A stretch of 47,949 nucleotides of DNA from Bacteroidia bacterium (GTDB lineage Bacteria > Bacteroidota > Bacteroidia > J057). The notes under the pieces are model-generated. The model saw nothing but the letters and a program-made list of their open reading frames with translations. It was not told the DNA's origin and did no database searches. The position numbers and the translations under genes were made by a program. Location of the stretch: the NCBI GenBank assembly GCA_019695295.1, contig JAIBAH010000021.1:1-47949 (forward strand), in the 5' to 3' direction. Of this stretch, positions 23,299-31,616 are shown one piece after another. Each line of letters begins with the position of its first letter. Positions within the stretch are counted from its first letter, which is position 1.

Positions 23299-24270
23299 AT
23301 GAAACCATTATTTTTTGCTATACTCTGTGTGACTGCTTTTATGTTTGTGAGTATTTCCGCAAATGCACAGCAATTTAATTTTCAGACGGACGCTTATGAA
23401 AATATGATAGCTAAAGCAAAAGAAGAAAATAAACCTTTTATGATTTATTTCAGCTTTAAGGAGTGTGGTGTGTGTAATCAACTGGAGAAGGAAACATTTA
23501 CCAGTACTGAATTACAGCAGTATCTTTCTGAAAATCTGACCTGCTACAAAGTGGACGCATTTAGCTTCGAGGGAATCGGGATTACGCAATTACTGAGCGT
23601 TAATCAATTCCCATCAATCATATTCTTCAATACTTATGGCGAAAGAGCCGGTACTATGAAAGGTTTTTATACTCCTGAAGGTTTTATGACTGAAACTTCC
23701 AGAATCATTGAGGTAGCTGCGGCTCAGGGTGAAATCGCTGTTTCTATTGAGGTGCCTGAAATACAGGTAGTTAGTCCGGTATTGAATGAAGAAGAATATC
23801 AGGAAAAGCTCAATACTGTAATGAGAAATGCAGAAGAAGTGAGCGAAACCACAGTGGATATTGTACAAACGTTTGAAAAAGAACTGGCTTCGCATACCGC
23901 TGAAAATATGGAAATGGAGATGGATGCTGAAGCATTTGACAAAATGGACGCAAACCTGTTTATTTTCAGTGATGTACCCGGAGTAAAACAATATTCCGTA
24001 AAAGACAAAAAACCCAGTGGTTATGCACTGAGAGTGGGACAATTCAAAACACTGGAAGCAGTGAAAAGTGAGCTAAAGGAATATGAAAAAGGATGGAAGG
24101 CAGAAATCTGGGTTTATACTCAGTCCCGTGCCAACTCAAAAATATACTGTTTAGCCCTTGGATTATATGACGACAAAGAGCAAGCCTATTATATGAGAAA
24201 ATTATTGTATAATAATTTCTTTTATCAGGGAACAGTTGTCAGGCTGGACGATATAAGATATGAAAAATAA
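23299..24270 (+). CDS. Exported thioredoxin-fold protein with C-terminal SPOR-like domain
   Basis: From the ATG at 23299 (a TTG at 23293 is less likely) there are 323 residues. Signal peptide 1-24 (ending SANAQ). Residues 28-140 form a thioredoxin-like domain with the redox pair C56-G-V-C59 and the cis-proline loop Q-F-P-S (103-106), as in DUF255/thioredoxin-7-type proteins. Residues 145-225 are an acidic, probably extended linker. Residues 240-315 (YALRVGQFKTLEAVKSEL... YCLALGLYDDKEQAYYMRKLL) have the beta-alpha-beta pattern of a SPOR domain, which in known cases binds peptidoglycan stripped of stem peptides. A periplasmic thiol-redox enzyme targeted to the cell wall or division site is inferred. 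The SPOR call is by pattern only. Confidence 0.85.
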   Translation: MKPLFFAILCVTAFMFVSISANAQQFNFQTDAYENMIAKAKEENKPFMIYFSFKECGVCNQLEKETFTSTELQQYLSENLTCYKVDAFSFEGIGITQLLSVNQFPSIIFFNTYGERAGTMKGFYTPEGFMTETSRIIEVAAAQGEIAVSIEVPEIQVVSPVLNEEEYQEKLNTVMRNAEEVSETTVDIVQTFEKELASHTAENMEMEMDAEAFDKMDANLFIFSDVPGVKQYSVKDKKPSGYALRVGQFKTLEAVKSELKEYEKGWKAEIWVYTQSRANSKIYCLALGLYDDKEQAYYMRKLLYNNFFYQGTVVRLDDIRYEK

Positions 24271-24335
24271 GTAAGTAAATTGGATGTTTAGGAAGGAAAC
24301 GGAGGTGTGACGCTATCCGTTTTTCCATATTAAAT

Positions 24336-24373
24336 AAAACACCATCAGGACAATTGGTTTCTGATGGTGTTTT
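24336..24373. terminator. Bidirectional terminator
   Basis: Thirteen-base perfect arms AAAACACCATCAG (24336-24348) and CTGATGGTGTTTT (24361-24373), with T/A runs on both sides, lie between the convergent thioredoxin-SPOR gene and fabG. Confidence 0.88.
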
Positions 24374-24419
24374 TGTATTGATAATCAGGAGAATACAGGC
24401 ATTTGATTCAATCTGCTCT

Positions 24420-25166
24420 TTACATAATCATTCCTCCGTCGCAGTGAAGCACCTGACCGGTTACGTAAGAAGATAAATCCGAAGCTAAAAACAGGCATAC
24501 ATTGGACACATCGTCTTTTGTGCCCGGGCGTTGAAGCGGGATTTTGGTTTTCCACATTTCGACTTCTTTTTCAGGCAGGACTGCGGTCATTTCTGTCTGA
24601 ATAAAACCCGGAGCAACGGCATTACAACGAATATTCCGGGAACCCAGTTCTTTTGCCACTGATTTGGTAAGCCCGATCATCCCGGCTTTTGAAGCGGCAT
24701 AGTTTGCCTGCCCTGCATTTCCATCCACACCCACTACCGAAGTGATATTAATAATAGAACCGGATCGCTGCTTCATCATGTGTCTGATTGCATGCTTTAT
24801 ATGGTAAAACGCACTGTCAAGATTTACATGAATTACTTTACTCCATTGTTCCTCAGTCATTCTGAGCAGCAGCCCGTCAATGGTAATTCCGGCATTATTC
24901 ACCAGCACATCGATTTTGCCAAATGTAGCAACAACATCATCTATTACCCGCTGAGCGTCATCAAAACTGGCTGCATTTGCTTCGTAAAACCGGGCTCTGA
25001 CTCCCTGAGATTCAATAAATGACTGAATTTCCGCTACGGTTTCAGTCTGACTGATATTAGTAAAAGCGATATCGGCTCCCTGTTGAGCAAAAGACTCTGC
25101 AAGGCCCCGTCCGATACCTCTTGTAGCCCCGGTGATTAAGACCACTTTTCCTGCTAATAATTTCAT
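24420..25166 (-). CDS. fabG: 3-oxoacyl-[acyl-carrier-protein] reductase
   Basis: A 248-residue short-chain dehydrogenase. The nucleotide motif is GATRGIG (13-19), followed by NNAG (90-93) and the catalytic set N115, S143, Y156 and K160 (YAASK). The C-terminus, VTGQVLHCDGGMIM, is the usual FabG ending. It reduces 3-oxoacyl-ACP with NADPH in fatty-acid elongation, in the cytoplasm. Length and motifs fit FabG closely, although other short-chain dehydrogenases can look alike. No other fab genes are adjacent. Confidence 0.92.
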   Translation of the reverse strand: MKLLAGKVVLITGATRGIGRGLAESFAQQGADIAFTNISQTETVAEIQSFIESQGVRARFYEANAASFDDAQRVIDDVVATFGKIDVLVNNAGITIDGLLLRMTEEQWSKVIHVNLDSAFYHIKHAIRHMMKQRSGSIINITSVVGVDGNAGQANYAASKAGMIGLTKSVAKELGSRNIRCNAVAPGFIQTEMTAVLPEKEVEMWKTKIPLQRPGTKDDVSNVCLFLASDLSSYVTGQVLHCDGGMIM

Positions 25167-25207
25167 ATTATTTTAATTGATATGTGTTTCATTTAGTTTA
25201 TCTGCAA

Positions 25208-25930
25208 TCAGGCACATTTTTTTTTGAAAAAATAATATCCAAGCCCGATACTTGCACGGGTATTATACATTCTGCTCACTTTTTGATTATTTTCATAAAA
25301 GAAAGAGTCCGGGAACAGTGTTTTCAGCGCTCTGTTTACCCTCACATCCAAAAACAAGCCAAAAGGAAAATCATAACCAATCCCCCCACAGATTCCCATA
25401 TCCATTTTTTTTATGAAGGGAAAGTTATTGTACTGATTATCCGAAGTGGTAAAATTATTGCCGATAACCAGATGGGCAAGTCCTGTATCCTGTCCTGCGA
25501 TAAGGGGAGCGATATACCCTCCGGCCATGATTTTCAGGTTTTTGACAGGGAAATAACTAACCTGAACCGGGATTGTAAGGTAATGCAGGTTCATCCGACC
25601 TTTTACGTCACCTTTAAAATAGGTAGTGACCTGAGTAGGAATTCCCAGTACATTTTGAATCAAAGTAGTATCGTTTTTGGGAATAAGAGAAGAATAGGAG
25701 GAAAATTGTCTTTCATACAATACATCCGTGCTTACTGCAAAATGCCCTTTTCTCCAAACCTCGGCGGCAACCCCAACCGTAAATGAAGGAATGACTGTGC
25801 CGGTAGCAGCAGAGTCTATCTCGGTAGGGATAGGTACTCCTCCTGTAAGACCTGCACGAAACCCTATATTCTGGGAAAACCCACACAATAAACTGGAAAA
25901 TATAAAGATGAAAACAGAAAGATTTTTCAT
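25208..25930 (-). CDS. Outer-membrane beta-barrel protein (PorT-like family)
   Basis: 240 residues with a signal peptide (1-19, ending CGFSQ) and alternating amphipathic strands. It begins G-F-R-A-G-L-T-G-G and ends A-S-I-G-L-G-Y-Y-F-F-K-K, the form of the small eight-stranded PorT/OmpA-like barrels common in Bacteroidota. Function cannot be assigned from sequence. It lies 41 bp upstream of fabG on the same strand and could be co-transcribed with it. Confidence 0.8.
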   Translation of the reverse strand: MKNLSVFIFIFSSLLCGFSQNIGFRAGLTGGVPIPTEIDSAATGTVIPSFTVGVAAEVWRKGHFAVSTDVLYERQFSSYSSLIPKNDTTLIQNVLGIPTQVTTYFKGDVKGRMNLHYLTIPVQVSYFPVKNLKIMAGGYIAPLIAGQDTGLAHLVIGNNFTTSDNQYNNFPFIKKMDMGICGGIGYDFPFGLFLDVRVNRALKTLFPDSFFYENNQKVSRMYNTRASIGLGYYFFKKKCA

Positions 25931-25994
25931 TTGGTCTGAATTAGGGCACTAAATAAAAGAAAAGTTTTAAATAAACCAATTTTTCAGGCATTAA

Positions 25995-26029
25995 AAAAAA
26001 TCGCCGGGTATATTTTCCGGCGATTTTTT
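25995..26029. terminator. Strong terminator after the LysM protein gene
   Basis: Thirteen-base perfect arms AAAAAATCGCCGG (25995-26007) and CCGGCGATTTTTT (26017-26029), with a T-run on the minus strand, lie 20 bases past the stop at 26050. Confidence 0.9.
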
Positions 26030-26049
26030 ACTATTGAAGGTCACTGAAA

Positions 26050-27150
26050 TTAATAGCGTATAGAAACATTTTTATTACCCTTGCCAATGATTCGGGCGCA
26101 ATCAGGAGACAATCCCAAAATTTCAGCCCGGTCAGCCTTGATTCTGTTTACAATTTTTACATCAATATATCCGGCATTATTGGGAATCATTAATTTCACG
26201 GTACTTCCGATAGGTAATGTTTTGTGATAAGCATAATATTTTGTTTTTTCTTCCGGATTGCTCACAACAAGAAAAGAACCACTTTCGATTTTATTTCCCA
26301 TATTTGCTGATGGTTCCACGATGGTTTCGGTAGCTACATTAGCCGGTGCGGAAACATTGACGGGAGCTGTTGCTTCTGCGGTGAGTCTTTGCGTTTCGCT
26401 ACTAACGGAGGTAGCAGGAGCAGAAATTTCAGGAGCCTCAACCGTTACCGAAGCAGTAGTCTGAGTAGCTTCTGCTGAGGGCATTTCCCTGCTGATTTCT
26501 GATACCGGCTGAAAAGAGATAAACTCCAGTTTTACTTTGAGTCTGTCTCCTACATTCATATTATCAGAGGTAATATCGTCATTCCAGGACTGAAGCTGAT
26601 CCACCGGAATACCATAATCAGAAGCGATGGAAGAAAGGTCTTCTCCGGGCTGAACCATATGATAACTCCATTTTGGGATAAGGGTAGAGGTTGTAGAAGT
26701 ACCCTGAGATTCTGAAGATCGGGTAACTGAACCGGATTCTCTTTTTACAGGGGAAGTTTCCATTTTAGGAGGCTCTACCGATGCGATCGGAGCGGATGCG
26801 GATACTTCAACGCTATTGGAAGAGGCATCAGAAACCTGACGCTCACCGCCTGAAGAGGGAATTACCAGAACCTGACCAATTTTAATATCGTTAGTAGCAA
26901 GATTATTGGATTTTTTTATTTCTTCTACACTTACTCCGTATTGTTTTGAAAGTCCATACAAAGTCTGTTTGGTTTGTACCGTATGCGTAAGATTGGTTGA
27001 CCTTACGGAAACTGCACTTCCTTTTTCCTGAGGAACACTTTGAGGAGTGATGTTTTCAAACTTAAGTTCTGATACATTTTGGGCAATCATAAATCCGAAA
27101 GAACAATAAAGCAGCGTTCCTGTGAGCACTATTTTTCTAAAAATTTGCAT
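26050..27150 (-). CDS. Secreted LysM protein with RlpA-like double-psi barrel domain
   Basis: From the ATG at 27150 (a TTG at 27156 is less likely) there are 366 residues: signal peptide 1-23, LysM 1 at 55-98 (HTVQTKQTLYGLSKQYGV), a Ser/Pro-rich linker, LysM 2 at 162-208 (YHMVQPGEDLSSIASDYG), a second Ala/Thr/Ser-rich linker, and a C-terminal domain at about 287-366 (KYYAYHKTLPIGSTVKLMIPNN... VKIVNR). That last part has the pattern of the RlpA-like double-psi beta-barrel. LysM domains bind peptidoglycan; RlpA proteins act at septal or lateral wall glycans. The catalytic Asp expected in lytic RlpA enzymes is not clear here, so enzymatic activity is uncertain. Confidence 0.85.
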   Translation of the reverse strand: MQIFRKIVLTGTLLYCSFGFMIAQNVSELKFENITPQSVPQEKGSAVSVRSTNLTHTVQTKQTLYGLSKQYGVSVEEIKKSNNLATNDIKIGQVLVIPSSGGERQVSDASSNSVEVSASAPIASVEPPKMETSPVKRESGSVTRSSESQGTSTTSTLIPKWSYHMVQPGEDLSSIASDYGIPVDQLQSWNDDITSDNMNVGDRLKVKLEFISFQPVSEISREMPSAEATQTTASVTVEAPEISAPATSVSSETQRLTAEATAPVNVSAPANVATETIVEPSANMGNKIESGSFLVVSNPEEKTKYYAYHKTLPIGSTVKLMIPNNAGYIDVKIVNRIKADRAEILGLSPDCARIIGKGNKNVSIRY

Positions 27151-27349
27151 AATCAAATGATTTAATGGTTTGTTTTAAATAAGTACAGCTATGTGCAAAT
27201 ATCAATTTTTAAATAAAAAACAATAAAAATATAATGAAAAAAATTCAATTCATGTATATTCTGTATTTATAACCTTATACTCAGAATTAATCTTTTTGTT
27301 TATTAATACGAAATTTTCCCGCAATTCTATATAAATTTCCTGCAAAACG

Positions 27350-28177
27350 TTACTCTTTCAGTGATTCTGACTTTAATTTGTGATTGGAAACAGCCCCGTA
27401 TTGCTCCTTGAGAATAGTAGATTTTATCTCATAAAAATCGCCTTCCCTGTTACTTACATCATAGAGCGCGTCTCCAATCAGAACAGGCAATACTTCATGT
27501 GTATTCCATCTCAGGCAATACTTTACTTCTTTTTGCAAATTCAGGTGAATCAGCCGGTTGTAATGAGAGGAATTTTTCATGAAATATTTTTTCCGGATAT
27601 TCGCAATAAAATAAAGCATATCCGCCATCAGTGCGCTATCCTGATAATAATAAAAATGGTTGGAAAGCTCTCTTGCTACTGCTCCTGCAAAAATCGTATC
27701 TTCGATATTGGGGTGATCCTGCCAGCCGGAACAAAGTAAACATACGTTTTCGTTTTGCTCTATCAGCCATTTACACAACAGGGAGATATTGGGGAATGCC
27801 CCTACAACCACATCCCTTGCCCCTCTTTCCTTTGCCATTTGAATTGCTTTGGTCCCGTTGGTGGTAGTCATTGCAATATTTGCTCCTTCGACCTGTTTAT
27901 TCATAAAGGAAAAAGGAGAATTGCCGAAATCAAAATCAGGGATTTGCTCGCCCTTTCTTTCTCCCGCAATCAGGAAGCCTTTCTCCTTATAAGTTCTGCA
28001 CTCTTCAATTTCTGCAACCGGAACTATTTTTTTTGCTCCGTTTGAAAAAGCAACACACATGGAAGTCGTAGCCCTTAATACATCAATTACCACTACTATT
28101 GCTCCCTTTATATCAAACTGATCAATCAAAGCCGGTGTCAAACAGACATGAAGGTATTTTTTCCGTTCTTTTGCCAT
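27350..28177 (-). CDS. comB: 2-phosphosulfolactate phosphatase (ComB family)
   Basis: From the ATG at 28177 (M-A-K-E-R-K-K-Y) the protein has 275 residues. Motifs are VVVIDVLRATTSM near residue 27-39, AGERKGEQIPDFDFGNSP, MTTTNGTKA and GAVARELS, all characteristic of the ComB family. ComB removes phosphate from 2-phosphosulfolactate, giving sulfolactate, a step of coenzyme M synthesis in archaea. Many bacteria without coenzyme M carry it; sulfolactate or another sulfonate product is then the likely fate. No phosphosulfolactate synthase (ComA) gene is nearby, so the pathway here is unknown. Confidence 0.9.
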   Translation of the reverse strand: MAKERKKYLHVCLTPALIDQFDIKGAIVVVIDVLRATTSMCVAFSNGAKKIVPVAEIEECRTYKEKGFLIAGERKGEQIPDFDFGNSPFSFMNKQVEGANIAMTTTNGTKAIQMAKERGARDVVVGAFPNISLLCKWLIEQNENVCLLCSGWQDHPNIEDTIFAGAVARELSNHFYYYQDSALMADMLYFIANIRKKYFMKNSSHYNRLIHLNLQKEVKYCLRWNTHEVLPVLIGDALYDVSNREGDFYEIKSTILKEQYGAVSNHKLKSESLKE

Positions 28178-28312
28178 AAATTTTAAGGTTATTGAATAAC
28201 TGAAATAAAAATCCAAAAACTCACATTATATAAGTTTTTTAATATTCCTTTTCGGTTTATATCGTAAATCTGCGATTCTCTCCTTCTCTGAATACAAGGA
28301 GGGAAATCCGTC

Positions 28313-29401
28313 TTATTTTTGAATAAATGGCGTTTTTACCACTTCTGCTTTAACGGGTTTGTTTCTGATCATAATATCTATGAGGGAACCGGGCTTAGAC
28401 AACTCAGTGGGTACATAAGCCATTCCAATACCGATGTTTAATATTGGGCTGATAGAACCGGAAGTTACTTTTCCTACTACATTTCCTTCAAAAGCTACTT
28501 CATAATCATGCCTTGGAATCCCGTTTTCCACCATACGGAATCCAACAAGTTTTCTTTTCAATCCTTCCGCTTTTTGTTTTTTAAGCAGGTCCGAGCCATT
28601 GAAATCGCCTTTATTCAGTTTGGTAATCCAGCCTAACCCTGCTTCGAGAGGAGAAGTTTCATCATTGATGTCGTTTCCGTACAGCATATACCCCATTTCG
28701 AGGCGAAGCGTATCCCTGCACCCCAGGCCGGTAGGAATCATTCCATACTCCTGCCCTATTTCCATCAAATCGTTCCAGGTACGGAGTGCATGCTCATTGT
28801 ACAGAAAAATCTCAAACGTTCTTTCGCCAGTGTAACCGGTTGTGGCCACAAGGGATTTTTCAGCTCCGTTATAGGTTCCTTTGTGAAAGAAATACGTCCC
28901 TAATCCCGACAAATCAAAATCGGTAAGCTTTTGAACGATGGCTTCTGCCTTTGGGCCGGAAACAGCAATCAGGGAAGTTTCTTCCGAAATATCCAGCAAT
29001 TCCGCTCCGATTCCTTTATTATTTTCAACTATCCAGTTCCAGTCTTTTTCGATATTGCTTGCATTTACCACAATCATGTATTCATTATCACGGATATAAT
29101 ACACAATGCAATCATCCACAATACCTCCGGTCAGATTAGGAAAACACGAATACTGTGCTTTTCCATGATGAAGCAAAGAAGCATCATTTGTCGTTATTTT
29201 TTGGATTAATTCCAGTGCACGAGGGCCTTTGATGATAAATTCACCCATATGAGAAACATCAAAAATCCCTGCATTATTCCTTACAGCGAGATGTTCTGCT
29301 TTATCCCCTGAATACCGAACGGGCATTTCGTATCCGGCAAAAGGAATAATTTTTGCCCCTAATTCCTGATGTACAGGATATAAAACTGTTCTTTTGGTCA
29401 T
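28313..29401 (-). CDS. gcvT: Aminomethyltransferase, glycine cleavage T protein
   Basis: 362 residues. N-terminal [16 protein letters not shown] and FDVSHMGEF are the T-protein signature, followed by TTNDAS and V-D-D-C-I-V-Y. Later [10 protein letters not shown] and the [10 protein letters not shown] segment line the folate site. With lipoylated H protein and tetrahydrofolate it releases ammonia and makes methylene-tetrahydrofolate from glycine. glyA, about 17 kb away, makes the same C1 donor from serine. The gene is leftward; comB follows after about 135 bp. Confidence 0.96.
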   Translation of the reverse strand: MTKRTVLYPVHQELGAKIIPFAGYEMPVRYSGDKAEHLAVRNNAGIFDVSHMGEFIIKGPRALELIQKITTNDASLLHHGKAQYSCFPNLTGGIVDDCIVYYIRDNEYMIVVNASNIEKDWNWIVENNKGIGAELLDISEETSLIAVSGPKAEAIVQKLTDFDLSGLGTYFFHKGTYNGAEKSLVATTGYTGERTFEIFLYNEHALRTWNDLMEIGQEYGMIPTGLGCRDTLRLEMGYMLYGNDINDETSPLEAGLGWITKLNKGDFNGSDLLKKQKAEGLKRKLVGFRMVENGIPRHDYEVAFEGNVVGKVTSGSISPILNIGIGMAYVPTELSKPGSLIDIMIRNKPVKAEVVKTPFIQK

Positions 29402-29610
29402 AAATCTGTTGATGGATAAATATTAAGGACGCAAATTAACTGTATTTTATGGAATAATTAAAAAATATTTTTTGAAATTAAGCTCCTTTTTGATAATCCT
29501 GTAATTCCGCCTCTGGGTTTTGGCCTCTTAAAAAACTTTTCAGGGAATTATTATTTCTGACTTATTTGCCTCTTTTACAGAAAAAAGAATGGCATTTTTC
29601 AAAAATTTAC

Positions 29611-29618
29611 TACTTTTG
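29611..29618 (+). promoter_or_regulatory. Candidate -7 box TACTTTTG for purD
   Basis: Matches TAnnTTTG, 31 bases before the ATG at 29649. The -33 element is poor. Confidence 0.5.
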
Positions 29619-29648
29619 TATAAAAATCCAAAACCAATATAAATCAAG

Positions 29649-30911
29649 ATGAATATACTACTTATCGGACAAGGAGGCAGAGAGCATGCAATCGCCTGGA
29701 AATTAGCTCAGTCTCCTCAATGCGAAACACTCTACATTGCCCCCGGAAATGCAGGAACAGCAGAAGTCGGCGTAAATGTGACCCTTGACGTAACCGATTT
29801 TGAAGCGGTGTATGAAATGATAACTGAAAAAGAGATTTTACTGGTTATCATAGGCCCGGAGCAACCGCTCGTAGATGGTCTTGCCGACTTCCTCAGAGGC
29901 ATTAATATTGCAGTAATAGGCCCTGGAAGAGAAGGTGCTCAGCTGGAAGGCAGCAAGGAGTTTTCCAAGGCATTTATGGAAAGACATAATATCAATACTG
30001 CCCGGTTTCAAACTTTTCAATCCTGGGAAGAAGGTTTTGCAAAAGAATATGTAAGAAGCTACCCTCTGCCGGTAGTCATTAAGGCGAGCGGACTGGCAGC
30101 AGGAAAAGGAGTAGTCATTTGTGAAACGTATGAAGAAGCAGATGAAACAATTGAGGGTATGCTTTCTGGCGGATGGTTTGGATTATCCGGCAAAACCATT
30201 ATCGTTGAGCAATTTCTGAAAGGAATTGAAATGTCTGTTTTTGCGCTTTCGGATGGAAAAACCTATAAATTACTTCCGAATGCCAAGGATTATAAAAAAA
30301 TCGGAGAGGGCGACACCGGTCCTAATACCGGTGGAATGGGCGCAATTTCTCCGGTTCCGTTTGCTGATATCCGTCTGATGGATAAGATTACGGAAAAAAT
30401 CATTGAGCCTACTTTTCAGGGTTTAGTGCATGACGATATTCCTTACTGTGGTTTTTTGTTTTTTGGTATTATGGTTTCTGAAGGGGAGCCTTATCTTCTT
30501 GAATACAATTGCCGGATGGGTGACCCTGAATCAGAAGTAGTATTCCCAAGACTCGAAAATGATTTGGTGGAACTTTTGCTTGCCGCTGACAGTGTTAATC
30601 TTCATAATCAGACGATTAAGGTAAAAGAAGAGGCATGCTGTACAGTAATGCTGGCTTCTCAGGGATATCCTGACCAATACGAAAAAGGGAAAGTAATTTC
30701 TGGTATTCATGACAGCAAAGACGTAATGATTTTTCATGCAGGGACAAAAGAATCCGACGGAAATATCCTCACCAATGGAGGGAGAGTACTGGCTATCAGT
30801 GCACTGGGGAAAACGCTGAATGAAGCCCTTGAAAAATCCTACCGGGCGGCCAGGGTGATTGAGTATGAAGGAAAATATTACAGAAAAGACATCGGTAAGG
30901 ATGTACTTTAA
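29649..30911 (+). CDS. purD: Phosphoribosylamine-glycine ligase
   Basis: 420 residues, the usual GARS length. The N-terminal domain begins MNILLIGQGGREHAIAWKL, then GPEQPLVDG. An ATP-grasp domain follows (VIKASGLAAGKGV, EQFLKGIEMSVF, PNAKDYKKIGEGDTGPNTGGMG, EYNCRMGDPE). It joins 5-phosphoribosylamine to glycine with ATP in purine synthesis. It is monocistronic; the convergent lipoprotein gene ends 91 bp away, separated by an imperfect inverted repeat (CATCCTGA ... TCAGGATG) that may help termination. Confidence 0.97.
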   Translation: MNILLIGQGGREHAIAWKLAQSPQCETLYIAPGNAGTAEVGVNVTLDVTDFEAVYEMITEKEILLVIIGPEQPLVDGLADFLRGINIAVIGPGREGAQLEGSKEFSKAFMERHNINTARFQTFQSWEEGFAKEYVRSYPLPVVIKASGLAAGKGVVICETYEEADETIEGMLSGGWFGLSGKTIIVEQFLKGIEMSVFALSDGKTYKLLPNAKDYKKIGEGDTGPNTGGMGAISPVPFADIRLMDKITEKIIEPTFQGLVHDDIPYCGFLFFGIMVSEGEPYLLEYNCRMGDPESEVVFPRLENDLVELLLAADSVNLHNQTIKVKEEACCTVMLASQGYPDQYEKGKVISGIHDSKDVMIFHAGTKESDGNILTNGGRVLAISALGKTLNEALEKSYRAARVIEYEGKYYRKDIGKDVL

Positions 30912-31002
30912 ATAAAAAAGAGTACCATCCTGAAGATGAGGCCTTAAACACAAAGCACCTTATCTCAGGATGTTACCCTTTCTCAGGTTGACGCAATGTC
31001 AA

Positions 31003-31506
31003 TTATTTTTTAGTTCCGGTAGCGGAACACTGATACCACGTAAAACCGGGGTTTGCCGGCGTGAGGTCAAAAGAAAGTACAATATCTCCAGTAGAAGGGA
31101 TGACAGAGCCAGAAATTCCGGAAATGTCATAAGCGATGGAATCACAATTTACATTAGAACTTACAGCCGTATTCAACTGTGTGGAAGTCGCTTTGAAAAG
31201 AGTTGCAGTAAAGAAGCCACCACACCCACCCATATTTTTCAGGGTAATCTGATTTTTGTCAGCCTTGACGATTTCGAGCTCTGCTTGCCGTGAATAAGCA
31301 GTGCCGGAACCGGTTCCGGTTTTTGGTGAAAACTGATAGGTTACGTCATACTTCCCTGCCCATTGGTCTGCCGGATAGGTACAATCCCCCTTCTCAGTAT
31401 GATTAAGCCCTTGCGGATCGGCACATCGACTACCACAAGCTGAGATTCCCAAAATAGCAGCAAAACTAAATAGCATTGATAAACACACAAAAATTTGTTT
31501 TTTCAT
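31003..31506 (-). CDS. Predicted lipoprotein of unknown function
   Basis: 167 residues with a type II signal peptide ending in the lipobox G-I-S-A-C (Cys at about 24), followed by CGSRCADPQG. Six Cys in the mature part suggest disulfides. The rest is beta-rich: W-A-G-K-Y-D-V-T-Y-Q-F, then LEIVKADKNQITLKNMGGCGG, then DISGISGSVIPSTGDI. This is similar in form to the small single-domain Bacteroidota lipoproteins with a lipocalin-like fold, but I cannot assign a family. It is downstream of gyrB with a terminator between. Confidence 0.75.
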   Translation of the reverse strand: MKKQIFVCLSMLFSFAAILGISACGSRCADPQGLNHTEKGDCTYPADQWAGKYDVTYQFSPKTGTGSGTAYSRQAELEIVKADKNQITLKNMGGCGGFFTATLFKATSTQLNTAVSSNVNCDSIAYDISGISGSVIPSTGDIVLSFDLTPANPGFTWYQCSATGTKK

Positions 31507-31546
31507 GATTTTTACGATTCATTAAAAAGTGAAAGAAAATAGTAAT

Positions 31547-31585
31547 AAAAATGGATAATGTCTAAAAAAAACACTATCCATTTTT
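31547..31585 (-). terminator. Terminator after gyrB
   Basis: Arms AAAAATGGATA (31547-31557) and TATCCATTTTT (31575-31585) with a T-run on the minus strand, just past the gyrB stop at 31617. Confidence 0.75.
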
Positions 31586-31616
31586 ATTTTTATATTACAG
31601 GCAAGCAAGCTGCCAG

